Shown one piece after another: positions 6,170 to 13,720 of a DNA stretch of 15,393 bases. The DNA comes from Betaproteobacteria bacterium (GTDB lineage Bacteria; Pseudomonadota; Gammaproteobacteria; Burkholderiales; SG8-39). The notes under the pieces were generated by a model. The model was given only the letters and a program-made list of their open reading frames with translations. It made no database searches and was not told where the DNA came from. Each line of letters opens with the position of its first letter. Within the stretch, counting starts at the first letter, position 1. The stretch spans positions 1 through 15,393 of the forward strand of contig SHXL01000048.1 of NCBI GenBank assembly GCA_009693345.1, read 5' to 3'. The position numbers were made by a program, and so were the translations under genes.

Positions 6170-7049
6170 GGACAACCGCGAGGCGCTCTCGCTTGCCTGG
6201 GTAGCCGGGCGCGAAGGTCGCACCGCGGTGCGCCGCGAATCGGCGGCGGCGGCGGCGTTGATCGGCCACCTCAACCTCACCCACCCGAACAGCGTGCAGG
6301 TGATCGGCGTCTTCGAGGCCGGCACCATCGCCGGGCTCGCCGACCAGCTGTTCGGGCCGGCGCCCACAGCCGTGATCTTTGCGGACGGAATGGCGCCGCC
6401 ACCGCCGTTGCTGGCGGGCGCGGAGCGCACGCAGACACCGCTCTTCACTTCCCCGCTTCCTGCAGCTCGCGTCATCGAGAAGCTGGCGAATTACCTTGCC
6501 AAGCGGCTCGCCGACACTACGGAACGCCACGGCGTGCTGATGGACGTGCTCGGGGTGGGTGTGCTGATTACCGGCGATTCCGGCGTCGGCAAGAGCGAGC
6601 TTGCGCTGGAACTCATCAGCCGCGGCCAGGGGCTGGTGGCGGATGACATCGTCGAAATTTCGCGCATCGCCGCGACCACGCTCGAGGGCCGCTGCCCGCC
6701 GCTGCTCAAGGATTTCCTCGAGGTGCGAGGCCTCGGCCTGATCAACATCCGCGCCATCTACGGTGAAACGGCGGTGCGCCCGAAGATGAAGCTGAAACTT
6801 GTCGCGCACCTCGAAAAACCCGCCAAGGGCGGTGCGCGCGACACCACCGAACGCCTTCCGCTGTCGGAACTGTCCGAGGAAATTCTCGGCGTCACGGTTC
6901 GCAAGGTGGTGATTCCCGTTGCCGCCGGCCGCAACCTCGCCGTGCTGCTGGAAGCGGCGGTCCGCAACTACATCCTGCAGCTTCGCGGCAAAGACTCGGC
7001 AGCGGAATTTCTCGCCCGCCAGAAGCTAGCAATGGAGGGCGATAAATAG
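6138..7049 (+). CDS. hprK: HPr kinase/phosphorylase HprK
   Basis: HprK phosphorylates HPr on its regulatory serine and also reverses this, coupling PTS output to energy state. The 303-residue product has the N-terminal regulatory domain (1-125) and the C-terminal P-loop catalytic domain. The latter has conserved HG at 131-132, Walker A GDSGVGKS at 146-153, ADD at 168-170 and the family signature EVRGLGLINIRAIYG at 195-209. The ATG at 6138 is chosen because MLQVNVAQL matches the usual betaproteobacterial start, although it lies 32 nt inside ptsN. Presence here, in a Gram-negative that probably lacks sugar-PTS permeases nearby, suggests a regulatory role for the PTS; that role is inferred. A (CGG)5 run at 6241-6257 encodes an alanine stretch. 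Confidence 0.95.
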   Translation: MLQVNVAQLHEDNREALSLAWVAGREGRTAVRRESAAAAALIGHLNLTHPNSVQVIGVFEAGTIAGLADQLFGPAPTAVIFADGMAPPPPLLAGAERTQTPLFTSPLPAARVIEKLANYLAKRLADTTERHGVLMDVLGVGVLITGDSGVGKSELALELISRGQGLVADDIVEISRIAATTLEGRCPPLLKDFLEVRGLGLINIRAIYGETAVRPKMKLKLVAHLEKPAKGGARDTTERLPLSELSEEILGVTVRKVVIPVAAGRNLAVLLEAAVRNYILQLRGKDSAAEFLARQKLAMEGDK

Positions 7050-7050
7050 C

Positions 7051-7914
7051 GTGCAGCTCGTCCTGGTCAGCGGTTTGTCGGGTTCGGGCAAGAGCATTGC
7101 GCTCGACGTCCTGGAAGACAGCGGCTACTACTGCGTCGACAACCTGCCCGCGACGCTGCTGCTCGATGTCGTGAAATTCCTCGGCGAGGCAGGGCACGAC
7201 CGCGCCGCCATCAGCGTCGATGCGCGAAGCGTCGCGCTTTCGTCGCTCCCGGAGCATCTCGCGGCGCTCAAGGTGCGCGGCGCGGAATCAACGCTGCTCT
7301 TCCTGGAGGCGAACAGCGCCACGCTGCTGCGCCGGTTCTCCGAGACCCGGCGCGGCCATCCGCTGGCCCGCGCCGGCCTGACGCTCAGCGAGGCGATCGA
7401 ACGCGAGCGCACATTGCTTGCAGGCGTATCTGAACTCGGACACCACATCGACACCAGCGGACTGCAGCCCAAGGCGCTGCGCAACTGGATCAAGGATCTG
7501 CTGGGCCTGGGCGAAGGCTCACTGACGCTGTTGTTCGAATCGTTTGCGTTCCGCGACGGCATTCCGCTCGATGCGGACTGGGTGCTCGACGTGCGCATGC
7601 TCCCCAACCCGCACTACGAACCGGGCCTGCGGGATCTCACCGGCGGCGATGCGCCGGTGATCGAATACCTGGATCGTCAGGAGAAAGTCGGCGCGTTTCT
7701 GGAGGACGCGCGCGCCTTTCTTGCCCGCTGGCTGCCCGACGTGCGGCGCGACAACCGCAAGTACCTCACGGTCGCGATCGGCTGCACCGGGGGGCGTCAC
7801 CGCTCGGTCTACATCGCCGAGCGGCTGGCGCGCGCGTTCAGTGCCGAAGCGCGGGTACTGGTGCGCCATCGCGGCCTCGTCGCGGCAGCCGCTGCCGCTG
7901 CCGCCGGCGAATGA
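7051..7914 (+). CDS. rapZ: RNase adapter / nucleotide-binding protein RapZ
   Basis: In E. coli RapZ binds the small RNA GlmZ and directs RNase E to it, controlling GlmS and amino-sugar supply for LPS and peptidoglycan. In betaproteobacteria its role is less defined. The product has 287 residues. It has Walker A GLSGSGKS at 8-15, the SGYYCVDNLP motif at 24-33, and a C-terminal RNA-binding domain ending in the conserved GCTGGRHRS at 244-252. The start is GTG at 7051, one base after the hprK stop, with GGAGG at 7034-7038 as a rather distant ribosome-binding site (12 nt). The last residues are eight alanines and GE (278-287), an unusual low-complexity tail. The stop overlaps the next gene by 4 nt (ATGA). 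Confidence 0.93.
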   Translation: MQLVLVSGLSGSGKSIALDVLEDSGYYCVDNLPATLLLDVVKFLGEAGHDRAAISVDARSVALSSLPEHLAALKVRGAESTLLFLEANSATLLRRFSETRRGHPLARAGLTLSEAIERERTLLAGVSELGHHIDTSGLQPKALRNWIKDLLGLGEGSLTLLFESFAFRDGIPLDADWVLDVRMLPNPHYEPGLRDLTGGDAPVIEYLDRQEKVGAFLEDARAFLARWLPDVRRDNRKYLTVAIGCTGGRHRSVYIAERLARAFSAEARVLVRHRGLVAAAAAAAAGE

Positions 7915-8543
7915 CGGACAGGCGCAGCGACGTTCCTCTCTTCCCGCTCAACACGGTACTGTTCCCGGGCGGACTGCTGCCGCTGCGGATCTTCGAGCAA
8001 CGCTACCTGGAAATGGCCAAGGGATGCCTGCGCGACGGCGCGCCTTTCGGCATCTGCCTGATCCGCGAAGGCGCCGAGGTTGGCACGCCTGCGACGCACG
8101 AGGATCTGGGCTGTCTCGCGCGCATCACGCAATGGGACATGCAGCAGCTCGGGCTCCTGCAGCTCGTCGCGCAAGGCGGGGAGCGCTTTCGCGTGCTCGC
8201 GAGGCGGGTACGGGCCGATGGCCTCATCCACGCCGACATCGAGCTTCTCACGGAGGAAGCGGACATGCCGATGCCAGAGAAATTCCGCGCCTGCAGGCAG
8301 CTCCTTGAGCGCATTGTCGCCGAACACGGCGAGCGCCTGTTCGCCAGACCGTTCCTGCTGGATTCGAGCACCTGGGTGGGCGCGCGCCTCGCCGAGGTGC
8401 TGCCCCTGCCGACCGCCGCCAAGCAGAAACTGCTCGAGCTGAACGACAACCTGCAGCGCCTCGAAATCCTGCAACGATTGCTGGTGGAAAGCGCCCTGCC
8501 CGTGAAAAGTGCCGGTTCGCCGGACGGTTCAGGCGAGTCCTAG
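7911..8543 (+). CDS. LON substrate-binding (N-terminal) domain protein
   Basis: This 210-residue protein is a free-standing LON-N domain without the AAA+ ATPase or protease domains of Lon. The start VPLFPLNTVLFPGGLLPLRIFEQRY (about 8-32, in part) is the classic LON-N signature, with RFRVL and an alpha-helical bundle (about 120-200) typical of the family. No catalytic residues are evident. Proteins of this type are widespread in proteobacteria and their role is unsettled. Substrate recognition or scaffolding is a guess from the domain. It is translationally coupled to rapZ through ATGA and is the last gene of the block. Its 3' end overlaps the convergent mutY gene by 15 nt. Confidence 0.88.
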   Translation: MTDRRSDVPLFPLNTVLFPGGLLPLRIFEQRYLEMAKGCLRDGAPFGICLIREGAEVGTPATHEDLGCLARITQWDMQQLGLLQLVAQGGERFRVLARRVRADGLIHADIELLTEEADMPMPEKFRACRQLLERIVAEHGERLFARPFLLDSSTWVGARLAEVLPLPTAAKQKLLELNDNLQRLEILQRLLVESALPVKSAGSPDGSGES

Positions 8544-9533
8544 CAACAGCTTTCGCACCGGCGCCGGGACCGCGGCGCGCGCGGCGTCCTCAACCTCCAG
8601 CCAGATCCGGCCCGGAGCTTCGGCACGCGGGAGAATCTTGCGCACAGTGCAGCGCAGCGGCTGTATCCGCAGCTTGAAGTGCGTGAAACTGTGCTCGATC
8701 AACGGCATCCTTCTTGACTTGGCGATTTCACAGGAAAAATTTCTCCTGCAGAAAGAAGTGACATTCCCCTCGGGCCCTTCCGGAAAAACCCAAAGGCCGC
8801 CCCAGATCCCTGCCCCAGGCCGGCGCTCCAGCAGGACCGAACCTTTGTGCAACAGCACCAGCCACGTAGAGCGATTCAACGGCAACGGTTTGCGCTTGCG
8901 CGCGGTGGGCAACTCCTCAATCCGGCCGTCGCGCCGTGCCACGCAGTGCCGGGCTACTGGACAGCGGCCGCAAGCCGGTATGGCCCGCGTGCAGACGGTC
9001 GCCCCCAGGTCCATGAGCGCCTGGGTGTAGGTCTCGATGCCGCGTGCCGGCAGGAGCTTTTCCGCCAGCGTCCATTGCGCCTTCTCGCCCTCGACTCCGA
9101 AGCAACGCGCCAGCACCCGCTTGACGTTGCCATCGAGAATCGCCGCGCGGCGGCCAAAGGCGAACGCAGCGATGGCAGCGGCGGTGGACGGGCCGACCCC
9201 GGGCAAGGCCTGAATTCCCTCAACGGTATCCGGAAACCTTCCCGCCTTGACCAATTCTCTCGCGGCGCGCAGCAGGTTGCGGCCGCGAGCGTAGTAGCCG
9301 AGACCGCTCCAGAGTTGCAGGATATCGTCTTCCGAAGCCACGGCCAGGGCGGCGATATCGGGGAAGCGGGCAAGGAAGCGCTCGTAGTACGGTATCACCG
9401 CCGCAACCTGGGTCTGCTGCAGCATGATCTCCGACAGCCAGATCCGGTAAGGGTCGCGCGTCCCCTGCCAGGGCAGCCCGTGCCGGCCGTAGCGGCGCTG
9501 CCACAGGACGAGTTTTTGCGCGAAATCCGGCAT
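8529..9533 (-). CDS. mutY: A/G-specific adenine DNA glycosylase MutY
   Basis: MutY removes adenine mispaired with 8-oxoguanine, preventing G:C to T:A mutations. The 334 residues include a helix-hairpin-helix glycosylase domain with catalytic Glu35 in WLSEIMLQQTQV, the hairpin motif LPGVGPSTAAAI at 110-121 and catalytic Asp134 in ILDGNVKRVLAR. The [4Fe-4S] cysteines are at 181, 188, 191 and 197 (C-x6-C-x2-C-x5-C). A NUDIX-like C-terminal domain that recognises 8-oxoG runs from about 220, with HSFTHFKLRI near 285. Start ATG 9533 fits the family N-terminus. GGAG is only one base from the ATG, too close for normal use, while TAGAAT (complement of 9540-9545) sits where a -10 would give a leaderless transcript. 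All key residues are intact. Confidence 0.95.
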   Translation of the reverse strand: MPDFAQKLVLWQRRYGRHGLPWQGTRDPYRIWLSEIMLQQTQVAAVIPYYERFLARFPDIAALAVASEDDILQLWSGLGYYARGRNLLRAARELVKAGRFPDTVEGIQALPGVGPSTAAAIAAFAFGRRAAILDGNVKRVLARCFGVEGEKAQWTLAEKLLPARGIETYTQALMDLGATVCTRAIPACGRCPVARHCVARRDGRIEELPTARKRKPLPLNRSTWLVLLHKGSVLLERRPGAGIWGGLWVFPEGPEGNVTSFCRRNFSCEIAKSRRMPLIEHSFTHFKLRIQPLRCTVRKILPRAEAPGRIWLEVEDAARAAVPAPVRKLLLGLA

Positions 9534-9580
9534 ACTCCGATTCTATGGCAAGGTAACGACCGCGTTCCCCGCCCATACAC
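9534..9580. promoter_or_regulatory. Divergent mutY / transporter intergenic region
   Basis: Only 47 bp separate the divergent mutY and permease starts, so both promoters must lie here or extend into coding sequence. On the minus strand TAGAAT (9545 to 9540) would place the transcription start on the A of the mutY ATG. For the plus-strand gene I see neither a clear -10 box nor a Shine-Dalgarno before the ATG at 9581. Confidence 0.35.
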
Positions 9581-10564
9581 ATGCTCGCCTTCATCCTCCG
9601 CCGCCTGGCACAGGCGGTACTTGTCATGCTGGCGGTCGGGCTGATCGCATTTTCGCTTTTCCGCTTCGTCGGCGATCCAGTGCTGTTTATGCTCGGCCAG
9701 GACGCAACCTCAGAGGACCGCGTGCGAATCACGCAGTTGCTCGGGCTCGACCGTCCGTTCTATGTGCAGTACGCGAATTTCGTCGCGCGGGCCGTACAGG
9801 GCGAATTCGGGCTCAGCCTGCGCCAGGCGCAGCCGGTTTCGAAGCTGATCGCCGAGCGCCTGCCGGCGACGCTCGAGCTGTCCTTTGTTGCGGCACTGCT
9901 GGCCCTGGCCGGCGGCGTTTCGATGGGGGTATACACCGCGCTGCGAAGAAACTCGTGGCTGTCGCAGGTGATGCTCGCGGTATCGCTCATCGGCGTATCA
10001 CTGCCGACCTTCCTCATCGGCATCCTGCTGATCCTCGTATTCGCGGTGCAGCTCGGCTGGCTGCCCTCCTTCGGTCGCGGCGACACCGTGCAGCTGGGCT
10101 GGTGGAGCACCGGCCTGCTGACCGCGTCGGGACTTAAATCGCTGATCCTGCCCGCGATCACTCTGGGACTGTTCCAGATGACGCTGATCCAGCGCCTGGT
10201 GCGCGCCGAGATGCTCGAGGTGCTGCGCACCGATTACATCAAGTTCGCGCGCGCCCGCGGGTTGACCGACCGCGCGGTCCATTTCGGCCATGCGCTGAGG
10301 AACACGCTGGTGCCGGTCATCACGATAACGGGGCTGCAGCTGGGCGCGATCATCGCATTCGCCATCATCACGGAGACGGTGTTCCAGTGGCCGGGAATGG
10401 GGCTGTTGTTCATCCAGGCGGTCGGTTTCGCCGACGTGCCGGTCATGGCGGCCTACCTGTGCCTGATTTCGCTTTTTTTCGTCATCATCAATCTGATCGT
10501 CGACTTGCTCTACTATGCGGTTGACCCGCGCCTGCGCATAGATCGCGCCGTCGCCGCAGGCTGA
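9581..10564 (+). CDS. Peptide-type ABC transporter permease, DppB/OppB family
   Basis: This is one of two membrane subunits of an oligo-/dipeptide-type ABC importer. The 327-residue product opens with the family pattern MLAFILRRLAQAV and a first membrane helix (about 8-30). A periplasmic segment with LGLDRPFYVQYANF follows, then about five further hydrophobic helices. The EAA-like loop that contacts the ATPase is EMLEVLRTDYIKFARARGL at 210-228, and ITETVFQWPGMG at 263-274 is characteristic of the DppB type. The ATG at 9581 is clear from homology though no ribosome-binding site is visible. It is the first gene of the operon and is followed after 32 nt by a hydrolase gene, not directly by the partner permease. 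Substrate specificity cannot be read from the permease, so no dpp/opp/gsi symbol is given. Confidence 0.92.
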   Translation: MLAFILRRLAQAVLVMLAVGLIAFSLFRFVGDPVLFMLGQDATSEDRVRITQLLGLDRPFYVQYANFVARAVQGEFGLSLRQAQPVSKLIAERLPATLELSFVAALLALAGGVSMGVYTALRRNSWLSQVMLAVSLIGVSLPTFLIGILLILVFAVQLGWLPSFGRGDTVQLGWWSTGLLTASGLKSLILPAITLGLFQMTLIQRLVRAEMLEVLRTDYIKFARARGLTDRAVHFGHALRNTLVPVITITGLQLGAIIAFAIITETVFQWPGMGLLFIQAVGFADVPVMAAYLCLISLFFVIINLIVDLLYYAVDPRLRIDRAVAAG

Positions 10565-10596
10565 ATCCATCGCTGTAAATGCGTCTGAGGAACCCG

Positions 10597-11802
10597 ATGA
10601 ACGCACCCGCCGAGATAATGAATTCCCCCGTCGAGAGGATCCGTTCCTATCACGCCGAGCTGCGCAGCATCCGGCGCGACATTCATGCCCATCCCGAGCT
10701 TGCCTTCCACGAGAACCGTACGTCGCAGCTGGTCGCCGACCGACTCGCGGCCCTGGGCATCGAAGTGCACCGCGGCCTGGCAAAAACCGGCCTAGTGGGG
10801 GTCGTAAAGGGAAAGAGGTCCTCCAGCGGCCGCGCCATCGGCCTGCGCGCCGACATGGACTGCCTGCCGATGCACGAGACCAGCAACATCCCGCACAAGT
10901 CGACGCACGCCGGGCGCATGCACGCCTGCGGACACGACGGCCACACCACCATGCTGCTGGGCGCCGCACGCTATCTTGCGGAAACCCGGAACTTCGACGG
11001 TACGGCATACCTGATCTTCCAGCCGGCCGAAGAAGGTGGTGGTGGCGGCAAGGTGATGGTCGAGGAGGGATTGTTCGACCGTTTCCCCGCAAACGAGGTT
11101 TATGCGGTGCATAACTGGCCGGGCCTGCCCCCGGGGCAGATGGCGGTCCGGCCGGGGCCGGTGATGGCGGCCACCGACGAGATGGTGCTCACGATCCGGG
11201 GCAAGGGCGGCCACGCCGCGATGCCGCAGCTCACCATCGACCCGGTGGTCATCACCGCGCAGGTGATTTCGGCGCTGCAAACCATCGCCAGCCGCAACGC
11301 CAACCCGCTCGATGCGATCGTGGTTTCGGTTTGCTCGATGGAAACCAGCCAGACCGGCGTGTTCAACGTGATTCCGGACTTCGTCAAGCTGATCGGCACC
11401 GTGCGCAGCTTCCGCCCGGAGATACGCGACCTAGCCGAGGCCCGTATCAGGGAAATCGTCGCCGGCATCGCCAGGGCGATGGGTGGCAGCGCCGAAATCG
11501 AATACAAGCGCGGCTATCCCTCGACCGTCAACACCGAGCGCGAGGCCATATTTGCGGCCAAGGTCGGCGAACGCATATTCGGCAAGAACAACGTCTTCAC
11601 CGATGCCGAGCCGACAATGGGCGGCGAGGACTTCTCCTACATGCTGCTGGCGCGCCCCGGCGCCTACGTCTTCCTCGGCCAGGGCGGCGGACCGAACAAC
11701 TGCTTCCTGCATAACCCCGGCTACGACTTCAACGACGAGGTGATTCCGCTCGGTGCCGGCTACCTCGCCGCGCTCGTCGAAGATTCGCTACCGCTGAAGT
11801 AG
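10597..11802 (+). CDS. M20D-family amidohydrolase (hippurate hydrolase / N-acyl-amino-acid type)
   Basis: This metallopeptidase-family enzyme removes acyl groups from N-acyl amino acids or cleaves small peptide-like amides. The likely 401-residue product has RADMDCLPMHE at 84-94, then HACGHDGHT at 109-117 with metal ligands Cys111 and His113. Glu145 and Glu146 lie in FQPAEEGGGG, with metal-binding His171 and the dimer-domain GKGGHAAMP at 203-210. His372 is in CFLHNPGYDFND. The Cys in place of the usual first Asp is the mark of the M20D/HipO branch. TGAGGA at 10586-10591 is 5 nt before ATG 10597, which is therefore preferred over ATG 10579. There is no signal peptide, so it should act in the cytoplasm on imported substrate. 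It sits between the two permease genes. Confidence 0.88.
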   Translation: MNAPAEIMNSPVERIRSYHAELRSIRRDIHAHPELAFHENRTSQLVADRLAALGIEVHRGLAKTGLVGVVKGKRSSSGRAIGLRADMDCLPMHETSNIPHKSTHAGRMHACGHDGHTTMLLGAARYLAETRNFDGTAYLIFQPAEEGGGGGKVMVEEGLFDRFPANEVYAVHNWPGLPPGQMAVRPGPVMAATDEMVLTIRGKGGHAAMPQLTIDPVVITAQVISALQTIASRNANPLDAIVVSVCSMETSQTGVFNVIPDFVKLIGTVRSFRPEIRDLAEARIREIVAGIARAMGGSAEIEYKRGYPSTVNTEREAIFAAKVGERIFGKNNVFTDAEPTMGGEDFSYMLLARPGAYVFLGQGGGPNNCFLHNPGYDFNDEVIPLGAGYLAALVEDSLPLK

Positions 11803-11827
11803 CGGCAGGAAGCGCCGTTTCAATTCG

Positions 11828-12736
11828 GTGAATTTCCGCGTTTTTTGGATGAACGACCTCGCGTACAGCTTCCGCAGGTCGCCGGTCGCGATTGCCGCCG
11901 CCGCGTTGACGGTGATCTGCGTCGGCGGGGCGCTGCTCGCGCCCTGGCTCGCGCCGCACAATCCTTTCGACGCAGCGTCGCTCGATCTGAACAACGCCTT
12001 CGCGCCGCCGGCATGGGTGGCGCTCGGCGCGGCGGGCCATCCGCTGGGCACCGACGACCAGGGCCGCGACATACTCTCGACGATCATGTACGGGGCGCGC
12101 ATTTCTCTCGGCGTGGGGGCGGCGGCGGTGCTGTTTGCGCTCGTGCTCGGGGTCACGCTCGGACTGCTGTCGGGATACCTCGGCGGCCGTATCGATGCAT
12201 TCATCATGCGCATCGCCGATATCCAGCTTTCCTTTCCCGCGATCCTGATCGCGCTGCTGGTGGATGGCGTCGCGCGTGTCGCGCTGCCTGCCGAATCGCA
12301 CGACGAGATCGCGATCCCCGTGCTGATCGTCGCGATCGGCATCTCGGGTTGGGTGCAGTACGCGCGCACGGTGCGCGGCTCGACGCTGGTCGAAAAAAAC
12401 AAGGAATACGTGCAGGCGGCGCGCGTCATCGGGCGCCCGCCCCTCGCTATCATGCTGCGGCACGTGCTGCCAAACGTGATGGGCCCGGTGCTGGTGATCG
12501 CGACCATCCACATCGCCACCGCGATCATCACCGAGGCGACGCTCTCGTTCCTCGGCGTCGGCGTGCCGCCTACCCGCCCGTCCCTGGGCACGCTGATCCG
12601 CATCGGCAACGAGTTCCTGCTCTCGGGGGAATGGTGGATCACGGTATTCCCCGGCATCGCGCTGGTGACGCTGGTGCTTTCGGTGAATCTGCTCGGCGAC
12701 TGGCTGCGCGATGCCCTGAATCCGAAGCTGCGTTGA
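11828..12736 (+). CDS. Peptide-type ABC transporter permease, DppC/OppC family
   Basis: This is the second membrane subunit, pairing with the DppB-like protein. The 302 residues have the expected N-terminal cytoplasmic helix RRSPVAIAAAALTVI (16-30) leading into a membrane segment and the family motif HPLGTDDQGRDILS at 71-84. The EAA loop is EKNKEYVQAARVIGRPPLAIML at 189-210 (in part conserved), and the C-terminus is GDWLRDALNPKLR. About six membrane segments are apparent. The GTG at 11828 gives the full N-terminus; ATG 11849 would shorten it by seven residues and is nearly as likely, since neither has a well-placed ribosome-binding site. It begins 25 nt after the hydrolase gene and is followed after 18 nt by the first ATPase. 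Confidence 0.9.
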   Translation: MNFRVFWMNDLAYSFRRSPVAIAAAALTVICVGGALLAPWLAPHNPFDAASLDLNNAFAPPAWVALGAAGHPLGTDDQGRDILSTIMYGARISLGVGAAAVLFALVLGVTLGLLSGYLGGRIDAFIMRIADIQLSFPAILIALLVDGVARVALPAESHDEIAIPVLIVAIGISGWVQYARTVRGSTLVEKNKEYVQAARVIGRPPLAIMLRHVLPNVMGPVLVIATIHIATAIITEATLSFLGVGVPPTRPSLGTLIRIGNEFLLSGEWWITVFPGIALVTLVLSVNLLGDWLRDALNPKLR

Positions 12737-12737
12737 C

Positions 12738-12744
12738 GGGGAGG
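12738..12744 (+). promoter_or_regulatory. Strong Shine-Dalgarno site of the OppD-like gene
   Basis: GGGGAGG at 12738-12744 lies 10 nt before the ATG at 12755, directly after the permease stop. It is the strongest ribosome-binding site of the operon and supports the chosen ATPase start. Confidence 0.5.
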
Positions 12745-12754
12745 CGAACCGCGC

Positions 12755-13720
12755 ATGATCCTCGAGGTGAAGGACCTGAGAATCGAATTCCGGACGCGGC
12801 GCGGCACGCTCGTGGCGGTTGACGGGATCTCCTTCTCCATCGCGCCCGGCGAAGTGCTCGGCGTGATCGGCGAGTCCGGCGCCGGAAAATCGCTGACCGG
12901 CACGGCCATCATCGGCCTGCTGGAGCCCCCTGGTACCATCGCCGCGGGCGAGATCCGGCTCGAAGGCGAGCGTATCGACAATCTGCCGTACGAAGCCATG
13001 CGCCGCATCCGCGGGCGGCGCATCGGGGCGATCTTCCAGGATCCGCTTACTTCGCTCAATCCGCTGTACACGATCGGCGAGCAGCTGGTGGAGACGATCC
13101 GCACGCACCTGGAAATCGGCGCCCCCGAGGCGCACGAGCGGGCGCTGGCGTTGCTGCGCGAAGTGGGCATTCCGGCGCCCGAGGCCCGCATCGACCACTA
13201 TCCACACCAGTTCTCCGGGGGCATGCGCCAGCGCGTCGTGATCGCGCTCGCCCTGTGCGCCGAGCCGCGTCTGATCATCGCCGACGAACCCACCACCGCG
13301 CTCGATGTCTCGATCCAAACGCAGATAATCCAGCTGCTGAAGAAGCTCGCGCGCGACCACGGCACCGCCGTGATGCTGATAACCCACGACATGGGCGTGA
13401 TCGCCGAGACCGCGGACCGGGTCGCAGTAATGTATGCCGGCCGCATTGCCGAGATCGGACCGGTGCGCGAAGTGATCAGCGCCGCCCGGCATCCCTATAC
13501 CGCCGGGCTGATGGGCTCGATACCGAAGATTCGAATCGCCAGCGACCTGAAGCACGCCCCGTTGGTGCAGATCGACGGCGCGATGCCGCGGCTGGACGCC
13601 ATCCCCTCGGGTTGCGCCTTCCATCCGCGCTGCAGCAAGAGCCTGGAGCGCTGCAGGTCGGAGCGCCCCGAGCTGCGCCCGGCCGGCGCCAACCTCACCG
13701 CCTGCTGGCTTTATGACTAG
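12755..13720 (+). CDS. Peptide-type ABC transporter ATPase, DppD/OppD family
   Basis: This is the first of the two cytoplasmic ATPases that power the importer. The 321-residue product has Walker A GESGAGKS at 39-46, Q-loop Gln95 in IFQDPLTSLNP, signature FSGGMRQR at 153-160, Walker B LIIADEP at 173-179 and switch His211. The C-terminal oligopeptide-transporter extension has HPYTAGLMGSIP and then GCAFHPRC. Cys287, Cys293, Cys300 and Cys317 have the spacing C-x5-C-x6-C-x16-C; equivalent cysteines bind a [4Fe-4S] cluster in a mycobacterial Opp transporter. It overlaps the OppF-like gene by 8 nt. No catalytic residue is missing. Confidence 0.94.
   Translation: MILEVKDLRIEFRTRRGTLVAVDGISFSIAPGEVLGVIGESGAGKSLTGTAIIGLLEPPGTIAAGEIRLEGERIDNLPYEAMRRIRGRRIGAIFQDPLTSLNPLYTIGEQLVETIRTHLEIGAPEAHERALALLREVGIPAPEARIDHYPHQFSGGMRQRVVIALALCAEPRLIIADEPTTALDVSIQTQIIQLLKKLARDHGTAVMLITHDMGVIAETADRVAVMYAGRIAEIGPVREVISAARHPYTAGLMGSIPKIRIASDLKHAPLVQIDGAMPRLDAIPSGCAFHPRCSKSLERCRSERPELRPAGANLTACWLYD

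Noticed and set aside
6241..6257. (CGG)5 run in hprK as a possible phase-variation repeat
   Set aside because: Triplet repeats change length in frame and would only alter an alanine stretch, so it cannot switch the gene off.
8081..8096. TGGCACG resembling the -24 half of a sigma-54 promoter
   Set aside because: The expected TTGC at the -12 position is absent and the site is inside the LON-domain gene, far from any start.
11803..11820. Small hairpin CGGC/GCCG followed by TTT after the hydrolase gene
   Set aside because: A 4-bp stem and three T's are too weak for a terminator, and the next operon gene starts within 8-30 nt.
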